Part shown: piece by piece, positions 8,483-15,381 of the stretch | How positions within the stretch are numbered: the first letter of the stretch is position 1 | Layout of the letters: the number at the start of each line of letters is the position of its first letter | Source: Jannaschia sp. Os4 | GTDB taxonomy: Bacteria; Pseudomonadota; Alphaproteobacteria; Rhodobacterales; Rhodobacteraceae | DNA: 64,000 bases | NCBI RefSeq assembly: GCF_016820245.1 | Contig: NZ_JAFCAR010000004.1 | Location: 434,001 to 498,000 of the forward strand | Direction of reading: 5' to 3' | The notes under the pieces: model-generated | Database searches by the model: none | What the model was told of the DNA's origin: nothing | Seen by the model: only the letters and a program-made list of their open reading frames with translations | Position numbers and translations under genes: made by a program

Positions 8483-8686
8483 TCAGGCCGCGTCGTCGTC
8501 CAGGTCGACGGCGTCGGCGGCGATCACCTCGCGGTCGGCGTAGTGGCCGCAGGCCCCGCAGACATGGTGCGGGCGCTTGAGCTCGCCGCAGTTCGGGCAT
8601 TCGGCGGGGTTGCCCGGCACGAGGAAGTCGTGGGCGCGGCGCATGTTGCGGCGGGACCGGGTGACCTTGTTCTGGGGGACGGCCAT
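8483..8686 (-). CDS. rpmF: 50S ribosomal protein L32
   Basis: 67 residues starting [21 protein letters not shown], the invariant L32 N-terminus, and carrying a C4 zinc ribbon (CPNCG ... CGACG). It is therefore the zinc-dependent (C+) form. An acidic tail ([10 protein letters not shown]) closes the protein. First gene of the rpmF-plsX-fabH-ihfA-merR cluster; the 190 bp upstream, after tRNA-Asp, should hold its promoter, though no clear sigma-70 boxes were seen. Confidence 0.97.
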   Translation of the reverse strand: MAVPQNKVTRSRRNMRRAHDFLVPGNPAECPNCGELKRPHHVCGACGHYADREVIAADAVDLDDDAA

Positions 8687-8877
8687 GTCTGCTCTCCGTC
8701 TGGGGCGGACTTCCGGGGCTGCATCCCCACCGCCTCGGTCTGAATTTCGTTCCGGCCCCTCTAGAGGCAGGCATCGCCGCCGTCCAGCGGATCGGTGCCC
8801 CCGGACCGGAAGCGCGCGCCTACGCGGGGCGGACCGGATTCGCAAGGGCGGAACGGAAGACGCCGGAGGGCGGACGG

Positions 8878-8954
8878 TGGCGCGGTTGACGGGGCTCGAA
8901 CCCGCGACCCCCGGCGTGACAGGCCGGTACTCTAACCAACTGAGCTACAACCGC
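8878..8954 (-). tRNA. tRNA-Asp (anticodon GTC)
   Basis: Minus-strand cloverleaf with acceptor GCGGTTG / CAACCGC, discriminator G and encoded CCA. Anticodon arm CCGGC, loop CTGTCAC, GCCGG gives GTC. D arm TAGCTCAGTTGGTTAGAG and T arm GGGTTCGAGCCC are intact. 77 nt with CCA. Confidence 0.97.
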
Positions 8955-9030
8955 GCAGCGCCCGCCGTCTCCGGCGTGGGGGCGAGGTATGGCAACCCGC
9001 CGGGGGCGTCAAGCGCCTCGGCGCGCGTTT

Positions 9031-9969
9031 TCACCGGTCGGGGAGCGGGATGTGCTCGGCCCTGTCGCCGGGCGGCAACTGGAAGCGCCCGTGCTCCCAA
9101 TCGCCCTCGCGCCACGCCTCCTTGGCGGCGTCGATCCGCTCCTTGGAGGAGGCCACGAAGTTCCACCAGATGTAGCGCGGCCCCTCGAGCGTGTCGCCGC
9201 CCAGCAGCATTAGCCGCGCCCCCTGCGGCCCCGCACGCAGCGACAGCCGGTCGCCGGGGCGGAACACCATCATGCGCCCTGCCTCGAACGTATCGCCGCC
9301 GATCTCCACCGACCCTTCCAGCACGTAGACCCCGCGGTCCTCGTGGTCGTCGGGCAAAGGGATCGCGGCGCCCGCCTCCAGCATCGCGTCCGCGTAGAAC
9401 ATGCGGGAGGGATGCTGCGCGCTCGTGCGCTCGCCGTAGGCGTCGCCCAGCACGAGGCGGACGCGCTTGCCCTCCGCCTCGATCACCGGGAGGTCGGCCT
9501 TGGCGACATGCTCGAAGGCGGCCCCGGAATCCTCGTGGCTTGCCGGCAGCGCCATCCACGTCTGGATGCCGAACAGGTCCTTGCGCTCCTGCCGGTAGTC
9601 GCCGTCCGCCCGCTCCGAATGGGTGATCCCCCGCCCTGCCGTCATCAGGTTCACGGCGCCGGGCTCGATCCACTGGTCCGTGCCCAGCGAGTCGCGGTGG
9701 TGGATCTTGCCCTTCAACAGGTAGGTGACGGTCGACAGCCCGATATGCGGGTGCGGGCGCACGTCGATCCCCTCGCCGGTCAGGAACTCGGCCGGCCCCA
9801 TCTGGTCGAAGAAGATGAACGGGCCGACCATCTGGCGCTTGGGCGCGGGCAGCGCGCGCCGCACCTCGAAGCCGCCGAGGTCGCGGGCGCGGGGGACGAT
9901 GACGGTCTCGATGGCGTCGACCTCGTCGCCGGTCGGGCAATGCGGGTCGAGGGCGGGGTTCCATGACAT
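9031..9969 (-). CDS. Pirin family protein
   Basis: 312-residue bicupin. The N-terminal cupin holds the iron ligands of pirins: HPHIGL (two histidines, about residues 73-75) and RGITHSER (histidine and glutamate, about 113-119). The C-terminal Pirin_C domain ends with the typical RYIWWNFVASSKERI segment. Pirins are cytoplasmic iron proteins with quercetinase or redox-regulatory roles; the substrate here is unknown. The start at 9969 (MSWNPALDPHCP) has AGGAGG eight bases upstream; an in-frame ATG nine codons earlier would lie before that site. It stands alone between tRNA-Asp and the pilin-like gene. Confidence 0.92.
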   Translation of the reverse strand: MSWNPALDPHCPTGDEVDAIETVIVPRARDLGGFEVRRALPAPKRQMVGPFIFFDQMGPAEFLTGEGIDVRPHPHIGLSTVTYLLKGKIHHRDSLGTDQWIEPGAVNLMTAGRGITHSERADGDYRQERKDLFGIQTWMALPASHEDSGAAFEHVAKADLPVIEAEGKRVRLVLGDAYGERTSAQHPSRMFYADAMLEAGAAIPLPDDHEDRGVYVLEGSVEIGGDTFEAGRMMVFRPGDRLSLRAGPQGARLMLLGGDTLEGPRYIWWNFVASSKERIDAAKEAWREGDWEHGRFQLPPGDRAEHIPLPDR

Positions 9970-10056
9970 GGGCGGGGCCTCCTTCTGAAAGGACACATAG
10001 CCCCTCCGGCCCGCCCCGTCGCCCGCCGTCCCCGCACCGTCCCTGTGCGCGGGGGG

Positions 10057-10773
10057 TCAGCCCGGTGCGCCGACGTCCCCGGTGGTCTGGTCGACGTAGA
10101 GGTTGAGGTCGCCCGCGCCGGGATGGCCCGCCGAGCTCTGGTTGAAGCCGCCGTGGTTTATCGCGACCGAGCTGTTGCCGCCGGCCACCGTCCCTTGGTT
10201 GCCGCCCGCCACGTTCGCAGCGGTGAACTGGGACTCCGACACGAGCTTGCCGTCGACGTAGAGCGCGAGGCCGCTGTTCGCGTCGACCGACCCCTCGATG
10301 GAGTAGGTGCCGTCCTCCACGGCCCAGAGCGCCTCGCCGCGGTCGGCCGCCGGACCGGTCCCGTTGCCCTTGCCGGACTGGAGGTAGAGCATCCCGTCGT
10401 ACTGGTAGAGGATGGTGCCCGTGCCCGTCCCGCCGGCCTCGAACAGGATGCCCTCGTCGCGGGCGTTCAGGGTCGCGTCCATCTGGAAGGAGAACTGCTT
10501 CTGCTGCTTGAGGTCGGGGAAGTTGGCCCCCGCCGTGATCGTCGCGGTCGTGGTGAAGCCCTCGGTCACGTTCGCGAGGATCTCGACGGCCTCCTCGAAG
10601 CGCGTCTGGACCATGTCCGACTCGAGGAGCGTCCTGACGCTGGTGCTCGCGGACTGCGCGCCGGTCGCGACGACCCCGACCACGGCGAGGCCGAAGCCGA
10701 CCAGCGCGGCACTCAGCACGACCCAGTCCACGGTCACGGCGCCGCCTTCGTCCGCCTGAAATTCGGTCCACAT
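10057..10773 (-). CDS. Exported protein with type IVb pilin-like N-terminus and LamG-like body
   Basis: 238 residues, no firm family assignment. Residues about 8-45 (EGGAVTVDWVVLSAALVGFGLAVVGVV) form a short charged leader with Gly-Gly followed by one hydrophobic helix, like Flp/TadE-type pilins and the many small single-helix proteins of Rhodobacterales; an aspartate stands where pilins have Glu+5. The remainder, from about 85, contains a pattern seen in LamG/concanavalin-type beta sandwiches: ILFEAGGTGTGTILYQYDGMLYL, a stretch ending IEGSVDANSGLALYVDGKLV, and a Gly/Asn-rich tail. ATG at 10771-10773 has GAGAGGAA ahead. It could be a minor pilin, a surface adhesin or a secreted glycan-binding protein. 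Divergent from the SDR gene. Confidence 0.6.
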   Translation of the reverse strand: MWTEFQADEGGAVTVDWVVLSAALVGFGLAVVGVVATGAQSASTSVRTLLESDMVQTRFEEAVEILANVTEGFTTTATITAGANFPDLKQQKQFSFQMDATLNARDEGILFEAGGTGTGTILYQYDGMLYLQSGKGNGTGPAADRGEALWAVEDGTYSIEGSVDANSGLALYVDGKLVSESQFTAANVAGGNQGTVAGGNSSVAINHGGFNQSSAGHPGAGDLNLYVDQTTGDVGAPG

Positions 10774-10906
10774 GGCGCATTCCTCTCGTCGCGTTCCGCC
10801 CCGCCTAGGGGCCGACGTTCGCGCAATGAGGGCGGAAGGGTGAAATTCGCGGGGTGACTTTCCGGTCCCGCGCCGGGCACGGTCAGAACGCAGCACGGGG
10901 GAACGC

Positions 10907-11656
10907 ATGACGAGGACGGCGGTGGTGACGGGCGCGGCCCGGGGGATCGGGCTCGCGACGACGCGGCTCTTCCTCGCGGAGGGGCGGCGGGTGGCGATGG
11001 TGGACCTCGACGGCGACGAGCTCGCCCGCGCCGCCGGATCGCTGGAGGGGGTGACGCCGCTGTCCTGCGACGTCTCCGACCCGGACGCGGTGGAGCGCAT
11101 GGCGGCGGAGGCGCGGCAGGCGCTGGGATCGGTGGACGCGCTGGTGAACAACGCGGGGCTCGCCGATTTCGGGCCGCTGGAGGAGACGGGCTTCGACCGC
11201 TGGCGCGCGGTCATGGCCACCAACCTCGACGGCCCCTTCCTCGTGACCCAGGCGCTGCTCCCGGACCTCAAGGCCGCGCGGGGCGCCATCGTGAACATCG
11301 CGTCCATCTCAGCCCTGCGGGCGTCGACGCTTCGGGTGGCCTACGGGACGTCGAAGGCGGGGATCGCGCACCTGACCGAGCAGCTGGCCGTCGAGCTGGG
11401 CGAGCACGGCGTGCGGGCCAACACGGTCTGCCCCGGCCCCGTCCGCACCAAGCTCGCCATGGCGGTCCACACCCAGGACATCATCGACGCCTACCACGAC
11501 GCGATCCCCCTGGGCCGCTATGGCCGCGAGGAGGAGATCGCCGAGGCGATCGTCTGGCTCTGCTCGGAGAAGGCGTCCTACGTGACCGGCCAGCGCCTCT
11601 CGGTCGATGGCGGCTTCGAGGCGACGGGCATCGGCCTGCCCGCGCTGCGGTCCTAG
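10907..11656 (+). CDS. SDR-family NAD(P)-dependent oxidoreductase
   Basis: 249-residue classical short-chain dehydrogenase. Visible landmarks are the cofactor motif TGAARGIG (residues 8-15), D33 after the second strand (MVDLD, favouring NAD+), NNAG (81-84), catalytic S133, Y146 and K150 (YGTSK) and the PG motif in CPGPVRT. The C-terminal SVDGGF is typical. The substrate cannot be told from sequence. It converges with the histidine phosphatase gene, and the two stop codons overlap. Confidence 0.93.
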   Translation: MTRTAVVTGAARGIGLATTRLFLAEGRRVAMVDLDGDELARAAGSLEGVTPLSCDVSDPDAVERMAAEARQALGSVDALVNNAGLADFGPLEETGFDRWRAVMATNLDGPFLVTQALLPDLKAARGAIVNIASISALRASTLRVAYGTSKAGIAHLTEQLAVELGEHGVRANTVCPGPVRTKLAMAVHTQDIIDAYHDAIPLGRYGREEEIAEAIVWLCSEKASYVTGQRLSVDGGFEATGIGLPALRS

Positions 11657-12177
11657 CGCAGGACCGCCTCGCCGCCCTCGTCCGCGCGGAACACGACGCC
11701 CTGCGGGTCGTCCAACCCGTCCCACGCCTCCGGCCCCTGCCCCCGCAACGCGGCGCGCAGGCCGATCAGGACCATCCCGTGCGTCACCACGAGCGCCGGG
11801 CGCGGCAGCGCGACGGCGAGCCGGGCCACGCGGCCCGCGAAGGCGCGGCCCTCGCCGCCGGGGGCGTCGAGCTTCCACCGCACCCCGTCCGAGGCGGTGA
11901 GGTCGGACCGCAGGCGCCCCTCCCACCGGCCCATCCCGATCTCCGAGAGGTCCTCCAGGACCGTCGCCGCCAGCCCGGCCAGCGCCGCCGTGCGGGTCGC
12001 GCGACCGGCGGGGCTGGCGAGGCAGGGAAGCCCGGAAAGGCCGTGCGCCACGAGGATGCCGCCGAGGGCGCGGGCCTGCGCCTCGCCCCGCGGCGTGAGC
12101 GGCGAGTCGCGCCGCCCCTGCATCCGGCCCTCGACGTTCCACGCGGTCTCGCCGTGGCGCATCAGATAGAGGGGCAT
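11653..12177 (-). CDS. Histidine phosphatase family protein (phosphoglycerate mutase-like)
   Basis: 174 residues. MPLYLMRHGETAWN holds the catalytic RHG motif (histidine near residue 8), SPAGRATRTA the second arginine, EIGMGRWEGR the conserved Glu-Gly segment and VVTHGMVLIGLR the second catalytic histidine. The domain is complete but short, without the insertions of true glycolytic mutases, so a phosphatase acting on a small phosphorylated metabolite is more likely. Convergent with the SDR gene; 21 bp from tRNA-Val on the same strand. Confidence 0.9.
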   Translation of the reverse strand: MPLYLMRHGETAWNVEGRMQGRRDSPLTPRGEAQARALGGILVAHGLSGLPCLASPAGRATRTAALAGLAATVLEDLSEIGMGRWEGRLRSDLTASDGVRWKLDAPGGEGRAFAGRVARLAVALPRPALVVTHGMVLIGLRAALRGQGPEAWDGLDDPQGVVFRADEGGEAVLR

Positions 12178-12198
12178 CGCGGCCTCCGGGGGGAGCGG

Positions 12199-12274
12199 TG
12201 GTGGGTGGTGAGGGTCTCGAACCCCCGACCTACTCGGTGTAAACGAGCCGCTCTACCAACTGAGCTAACCACCC
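12199..12274 (-). tRNA. tRNA-Val (anticodon TAC)
   Basis: Minus-strand cloverleaf: acceptor GGGTGGT / ACCACCC, discriminator A, encoded CCA; anticodon stem GCTCG / CGAGT (one G-T pair) with loop TTTACAC, so anticodon TAC. T arm GGGTTCGAGACCC is intact. 76 nt with CCA. Confidence 0.96.
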
Positions 12275-12286
12275 GTGGACGCGGGC

Positions 12287-12550
12287 CTAGCCTGCGGCCT
12301 CGCGGTCATCAAGCCGGGCGGCGGCGTCGGCGCGCCGGGACAGGTCGGACGCGATCAGGATGAGAGTCGGGGCCGTGGCCGCGTCGCCGTCCTCGGCCGC
12401 GGCGAAGGCCGCCGCCTCGACCGCGCGGGCGGCGAGGCGCAGCGACAAGGCCGGGCGGCGCGCGGGCGGCACCCCCGCGACGGCATCGGCCAAGGCGGCA
12501 AGGGCGGCCTCAGCGGCGGCGGGAATGTCGTCGGTCATCGGGTCTCGCAT
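12287..12550 (-). CDS. Small alanine-rich hypothetical protein
   Basis: 87 residues, soluble, helical and very rich in alanine and arginine (MRDPMTDDIPAAAEAALAALADAVAG at the start, LSRRADAAARLDDREAAG at the end). No signal peptide, membrane segment or known motif was recognised. ATG at 12550 has CAGGGGCG about 8 bases upstream; a second ATG four codons later is possible. It lies 34 bp behind the LuxR gene on the same strand and 12 bp before tRNA-Val. In DNA this GC-rich an alanine-rich frame can be spurious, so the call is moderate. Confidence 0.55.
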   Translation of the reverse strand: MRDPMTDDIPAAAEAALAALADAVAGVPPARRPALSLRLAARAVEAAAFAAAEDGDAATAPTLILIASDLSRRADAAARLDDREAAG

Positions 12551-12584
12551 CGTGCTACGCCCCTGGCCTAGGCCGGACGCGCGC

Positions 12585-13343
12585 CTATGGCATGTCGCCC
12601 ATGCGCGCCACGCGCGCCGGCCCCGACAGGTCGATTACCCCCGCCCCGAGGCCGCGGATCACGGCCGTCGTGCGGTCCGCGACCCCGAGCTTGTCGAACA
12701 GGCGGCGGACCAGCGTGTCCACGGTATGGCGCGACAGGCCGAGGATGGAGGCGATCACGCCGTTCGACTTGCCCCGCGCGATCCATCCGAGGATCTCCTC
12801 CTCGCGGGGGGAGAGGTCGCGCTCCAGCGCGGTGCGGTGCTCCGTTATCTCGCAGAACCGCAGGTGGGCGATCTGCACCGCGGCCTTGAGCTCGAAGACG
12901 CCGGCGGGCGCGAGGTCGGGCCGCAGCCCCGGCCCGAAGCCGAGGCCGACATAGGCGGAGCGCATGTTTGGCCCGTAGACCTGCATCGCGAGCCCGTCGC
13001 CCAGCTCCGCCGTCTCCAGCTCGCACAGGAAGGCCGCCTCGGTCCCGGTGAGCGTGGTCAGCATGTCGACGTCCGACCAGAAGAACGGCTGGGACCGCTT
13101 GGCCGCGAGCGCGGTGATGGGGTCGGCGAGGCTGAGCTCGTGCTCGACGTAGTGCCGCACCCAGTCCTTCGGGAAGCCCTCGGCGACGACGACCGCGCTC
13201 TCGGGGGTGACGACGGACTGGTGGTGGTAGGACATCCGGACCACCCCGCGCGCCCGGAGGAACGCGCGCGCGGCGCGCCAGAGGTGCCGGGAGTCGTCGA
13301 TCCCCGCCACGGACGCGGCGAAGCTCGCGAGCGACCCATCCAT
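12585..13343 (-). CDS. LuxR-family regulator with autoinducer-binding-type domain (solo)
   Basis: 252 residues. The N-terminal 170 residues resemble the autoinducer-binding domain: VEHELSLADPITALAAKRSQPFFWSD corresponds to the conserved WxxxYxxxxxxxxDPVV...PxxW segment, with HxE in place of the usual tryptophan/tyrosine pair. The C-terminal LuxR HTH is complete: LSPREEEILGWIARGKSNGVIASILGLSRHTVDTLVRRLFDKL (about 190-232). No luxI-type synthase is in the window, so it behaves as a LuxR solo; the ligand, if any, is unknown. It probably forms a short transcript with the small gene downstream. Confidence 0.88.
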   Translation of the reverse strand: MDGSLASFAASVAGIDDSRHLWRAARAFLRARGVVRMSYHHQSVVTPESAVVVAEGFPKDWVRHYVEHELSLADPITALAAKRSQPFFWSDVDMLTTLTGTEAAFLCELETAELGDGLAMQVYGPNMRSAYVGLGFGPGLRPDLAPAGVFELKAAVQIAHLRFCEITEHRTALERDLSPREEEILGWIARGKSNGVIASILGLSRHTVDTLVRRLFDKLGVADRTTAVIRGLGAGVIDLSGPARVARMGDMP

Positions 13344-13416
13344 GCGCCGAGACTATCACCTGCGGCGGGCGGCGCTAGGGCGCTCCACTGTAAGTCAGGC
13401 GCGAACATGGGGGGGA

Positions 13417-13491
13417 TGGTGGGTGATGAGGGATTTGAACCCCCGACATCTTCGATGTGAACGAAGCGCTCTACCACTGAGCTAATCACCC
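13417..13491 (-). tRNA. tRNA-Val (anticodon CAC)
   Basis: Minus-strand cloverleaf: acceptor GGGTGAT / ATCACCC, discriminator A, encoded CCA; anticodon stem CTTCG / CGAAG with loop TTCACAT, so anticodon CAC for GTG codons. T arm GGGTTCAAATCCC. 75 nt with CCA. Confidence 0.96.
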
Positions 13492-13577
13492 GTCGGCGCG
13501 CAGATAGCGCCCCGCCCGGGAGGCCGCAAGGGGCCGCGGGCCGTTGCGCGGAGGGTGCGCGGAGGCGAAGGAGGGGC

Positions 13578-14474
13578 ATGAACCTGCAGCCCCTCCTCAC
13601 CGAGATCGCCGACGCCATGGCCCGCGAGGGCGAGCGCGGCCGCGTCGCGACCTACATCCCCGAACTCGCGCGCGTCGACCCGGCCCGGTTCGGGATCGCC
13701 GCGGCGCTGCCGGACGGACGCATCCTGCGCGCGGGCGACGCGGACGTCCCCTTCTCCATCCAGTCGATCTCGAAGGTGTTCAGCCTTGCGCTGACCTTGG
13801 ACCGCGTCGGCGAGGCCCTGTGGGAGCGCGTGGGCCGCGAGCCGTCGGGCGATCCGTTCAACTCGATCGTGCAGCTCGAGGCCGAGGCGGGCATCCCGCG
13901 CAACCCGTTCATCAACGCGGGCGCGCTGGCGGTGACGGACGCGCTGATGACCGCCGAGGCGGATCCCGTGGGCGCCGTCCTCGCCTCGGTCCGCCAAGCG
14001 GCGGGGGACGGGGCCATCGCGGTCGACGCGCAGGTGGCCGCGTCGGAGGCGGCGCATGGGGACCGCAACCTCGCGCTCGCCCACTTTATGGCGGCGCACG
14101 ACCGGCTGTCGAACCCCGCGCCCGACGTCTGCACCGCCTACTTCCGCCACTGCGCCATCGCCATGTCCTGCGCGCAGCTCGCCCGCGCGGGCCTGCGCCT
14201 CGCCTCGCCCGGCAGCGGGATGGGATCGGCGCGGCGGCGGCGGCTCCTCGCCCTCATGCTGACCTGCGGGCACTACGACGCCTCGGGCGACTTCGCCTTC
14301 CGCGTCGGCCTGCCGGGCAAGAGCGGGGTGGGCGGCGGCATCCTCGCCATCGCGCCGGGGCGGGCCTCCGTGGCGGTCTGGTCGCCGGGCCTCAACGCCA
14401 ATGGCAACTCCCATCTCGGCACGATGGCGATGGAGCGGCTCGCGCGGGCGACCGGATGGTCCGTGTTCGGGTGA
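13578..14474 (+). CDS. glsA: Glutaminase
   Basis: Hydrolyses glutamine to glutamate and ammonia. 298 residues of the serine-dependent glutaminase fold: the S63-x-x-K66 catalytic pair in SIQSISKVF, the [19 protein letters not shown] segment near 100-118, the tyrosine in [13 protein letters not shown] and the C-terminal [35 protein letters not shown] block. Length is normal for the family. Related to beta-lactamase folds but the glutaminase-specific NPFINAGA is decisive. Lies just downstream of tRNA-Val but on the opposite strand. Confidence 0.96.
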   Translation: MNLQPLLTEIADAMAREGERGRVATYIPELARVDPARFGIAAALPDGRILRAGDADVPFSIQSISKVFSLALTLDRVGEALWERVGREPSGDPFNSIVQLEAEAGIPRNPFINAGALAVTDALMTAEADPVGAVLASVRQAAGDGAIAVDAQVAASEAAHGDRNLALAHFMAAHDRLSNPAPDVCTAYFRHCAIAMSCAQLARAGLRLASPGSGMGSARRRRLLALMLTCGHYDASGDFAFRVGLPGKSGVGGGILAIAPGRASVAVWSPGLNANGNSHLGTMAMERLARATGWSVFG

Positions 14475-14834
14475 CTTGCGCGAATCGCACCGCGATCCCA
14501 GCGTCGGCGCACTGGAGAGGGGGCGACGGCAGAGGAAGACCATCCTTACCGCCGCCGCCATGTGCGCGTTCGTGGCTAGCACGGCGACCGCCGGCAACGT
14601 CGAACCCATCCTGATCGTCGAGGACACATCCTCGTCGGCCCGAGGGATCCTCGTCCCGATCATCGCCTTCGTGATGACCGTGGCGGTCGCCACCGCCGAC
14701 CGACCGCACGGCCCTCGGCGTCGGGAGAGGCGCCCCGTGCCGTTCGGAGGTGCCGCATATCGCCCCGGTCTCGCCCCACTGGGGACCCGGCCCGCGCGCA
14801 GCCTCCGGATCGGACCACTCGACCGGAGGACCCG
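14475..14834 (+). other. Gene-poor stretch between glsA and the EF-hand gene
   Basis: 360 bp with no intact gene. It contains the remnant described at 14533-14700 and, at its right end, the GGAGGA ribosome binding site of the EF-hand gene. No terminator hairpin, tRNA or repeat was seen. Confidence 0.6.
14533..14700 (+). pseudogene. Probable decayed small exported protein
   Basis: One frame reads as a 56-residue small exported protein: RKTILTAAAMCAFVASTATA (a good signal peptide with ATA cleavage), then VEPILIVEDTSSSARGILVP and a hydrophobic end IIAFVMTVAVATAD. This layout (signal peptide, P-x-I-xx-E acidic stretch, Ser run, hydrophobic tail) recalls tiny exported proteins common in Rhodobacterales. 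No ATG/GTG stands before the Arg-Lys, although GGAGAGGGGGCG upstream looks like its ribosome binding site, and the codon after the final Asp is CGA, one change from TGA; the frame then runs on into the next gene. It may be a pseudogene, or start at the internal ATG 14560. Confidence 0.4.
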
Positions 14835-15323
14835 ATGCGACCGACCCTCGCCCGCGCCGCGACCTGCCTCGCGCTGCTCGCGGCCCCCGCCGCGGCCGCG
14901 CCTGGCTTCGCCGCCGTGGACCGCGACGCGGACCACGCGATCGACTGGGCCGAGTTCGAGGCGGTCGGCGGGAGGCCGGACGCCTTCGCGCGCCTCGACG
15001 CGGACGGGGACGGGTTCGTGAGCCGGGCGGAGCTGCTCGTCTCGGCGGGCCGGGCGGCGCCAACGCCCCGGCAGATCGACATCGACGGGAACGGCATCCT
15101 CGCCGCGTGGGAGATGCGCCATCACTTCGGGCGCGCCTTCGACCGGGCGATGCGGGCGGGCGCGTGGTCGGGCCCGCGGCGCTACGGGCCCGCGCGGCCC
15201 GCGACGACCGTCGCGACGGGGGCGCCGCATGTCTGCGCGCCGCCCCTGCCCGACCGGACCGACCTGCTCGCCCGCACGGACCCGCCGGCGACGCGGCCGC
15301 GGCCCCGACCCGCGCGCACCTGA
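14835..15323 (+). CDS. Exported EF-hand protein
   Basis: 162 residues with a signal peptide (MRPTLARAATCLALLAAPAAAA, cleavage near residue 22) and three EF-hand-like loops: DRDADHAIDWAEF, DADGDGFVSRAEL and DIDGNGILAAWEM. The second is a canonical calcium loop; the third is slightly atypical and the first lacks a glycine at position 6. The C-terminal 50 residues are Pro/Arg-rich and probably disordered. Likely a periplasmic calcium-binding protein; partner unknown. ATG is preceded by GGAGGA at a good distance. A bidirectional-type hairpin lies 14 bp after the stop. Confidence 0.85.
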   Translation: MRPTLARAATCLALLAAPAAAAPGFAAVDRDADHAIDWAEFEAVGGRPDAFARLDADGDGFVSRAELLVSAGRAAPTPRQIDIDGNGILAAWEMRHHFGRAFDRAMRAGAWSGPRRYGPARPATTVATGAPHVCAPPLPDRTDLLARTDPPATRPRPRPART

Positions 15324-15336
15324 CCCCGAAACGGGA

Positions 15337-15359
15337 AAGGCCCCCGAACCGGGGGCCTT
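15337..15359. terminator. Intrinsic terminator shared by lon and the EF-hand gene
   Basis: Perfect inverted repeat AAGGCCCCC-GAAC-GGGGGCCTT-type stem (9 bp with 5-base loop) between two convergent genes. On the minus strand it is followed by TTTCCC, on the plus strand by CCATCG, so it suits lon best. Confidence 0.75.
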
Positions 15360-15381
15360 CCATCGTCGCGTGCCGCCGCGA

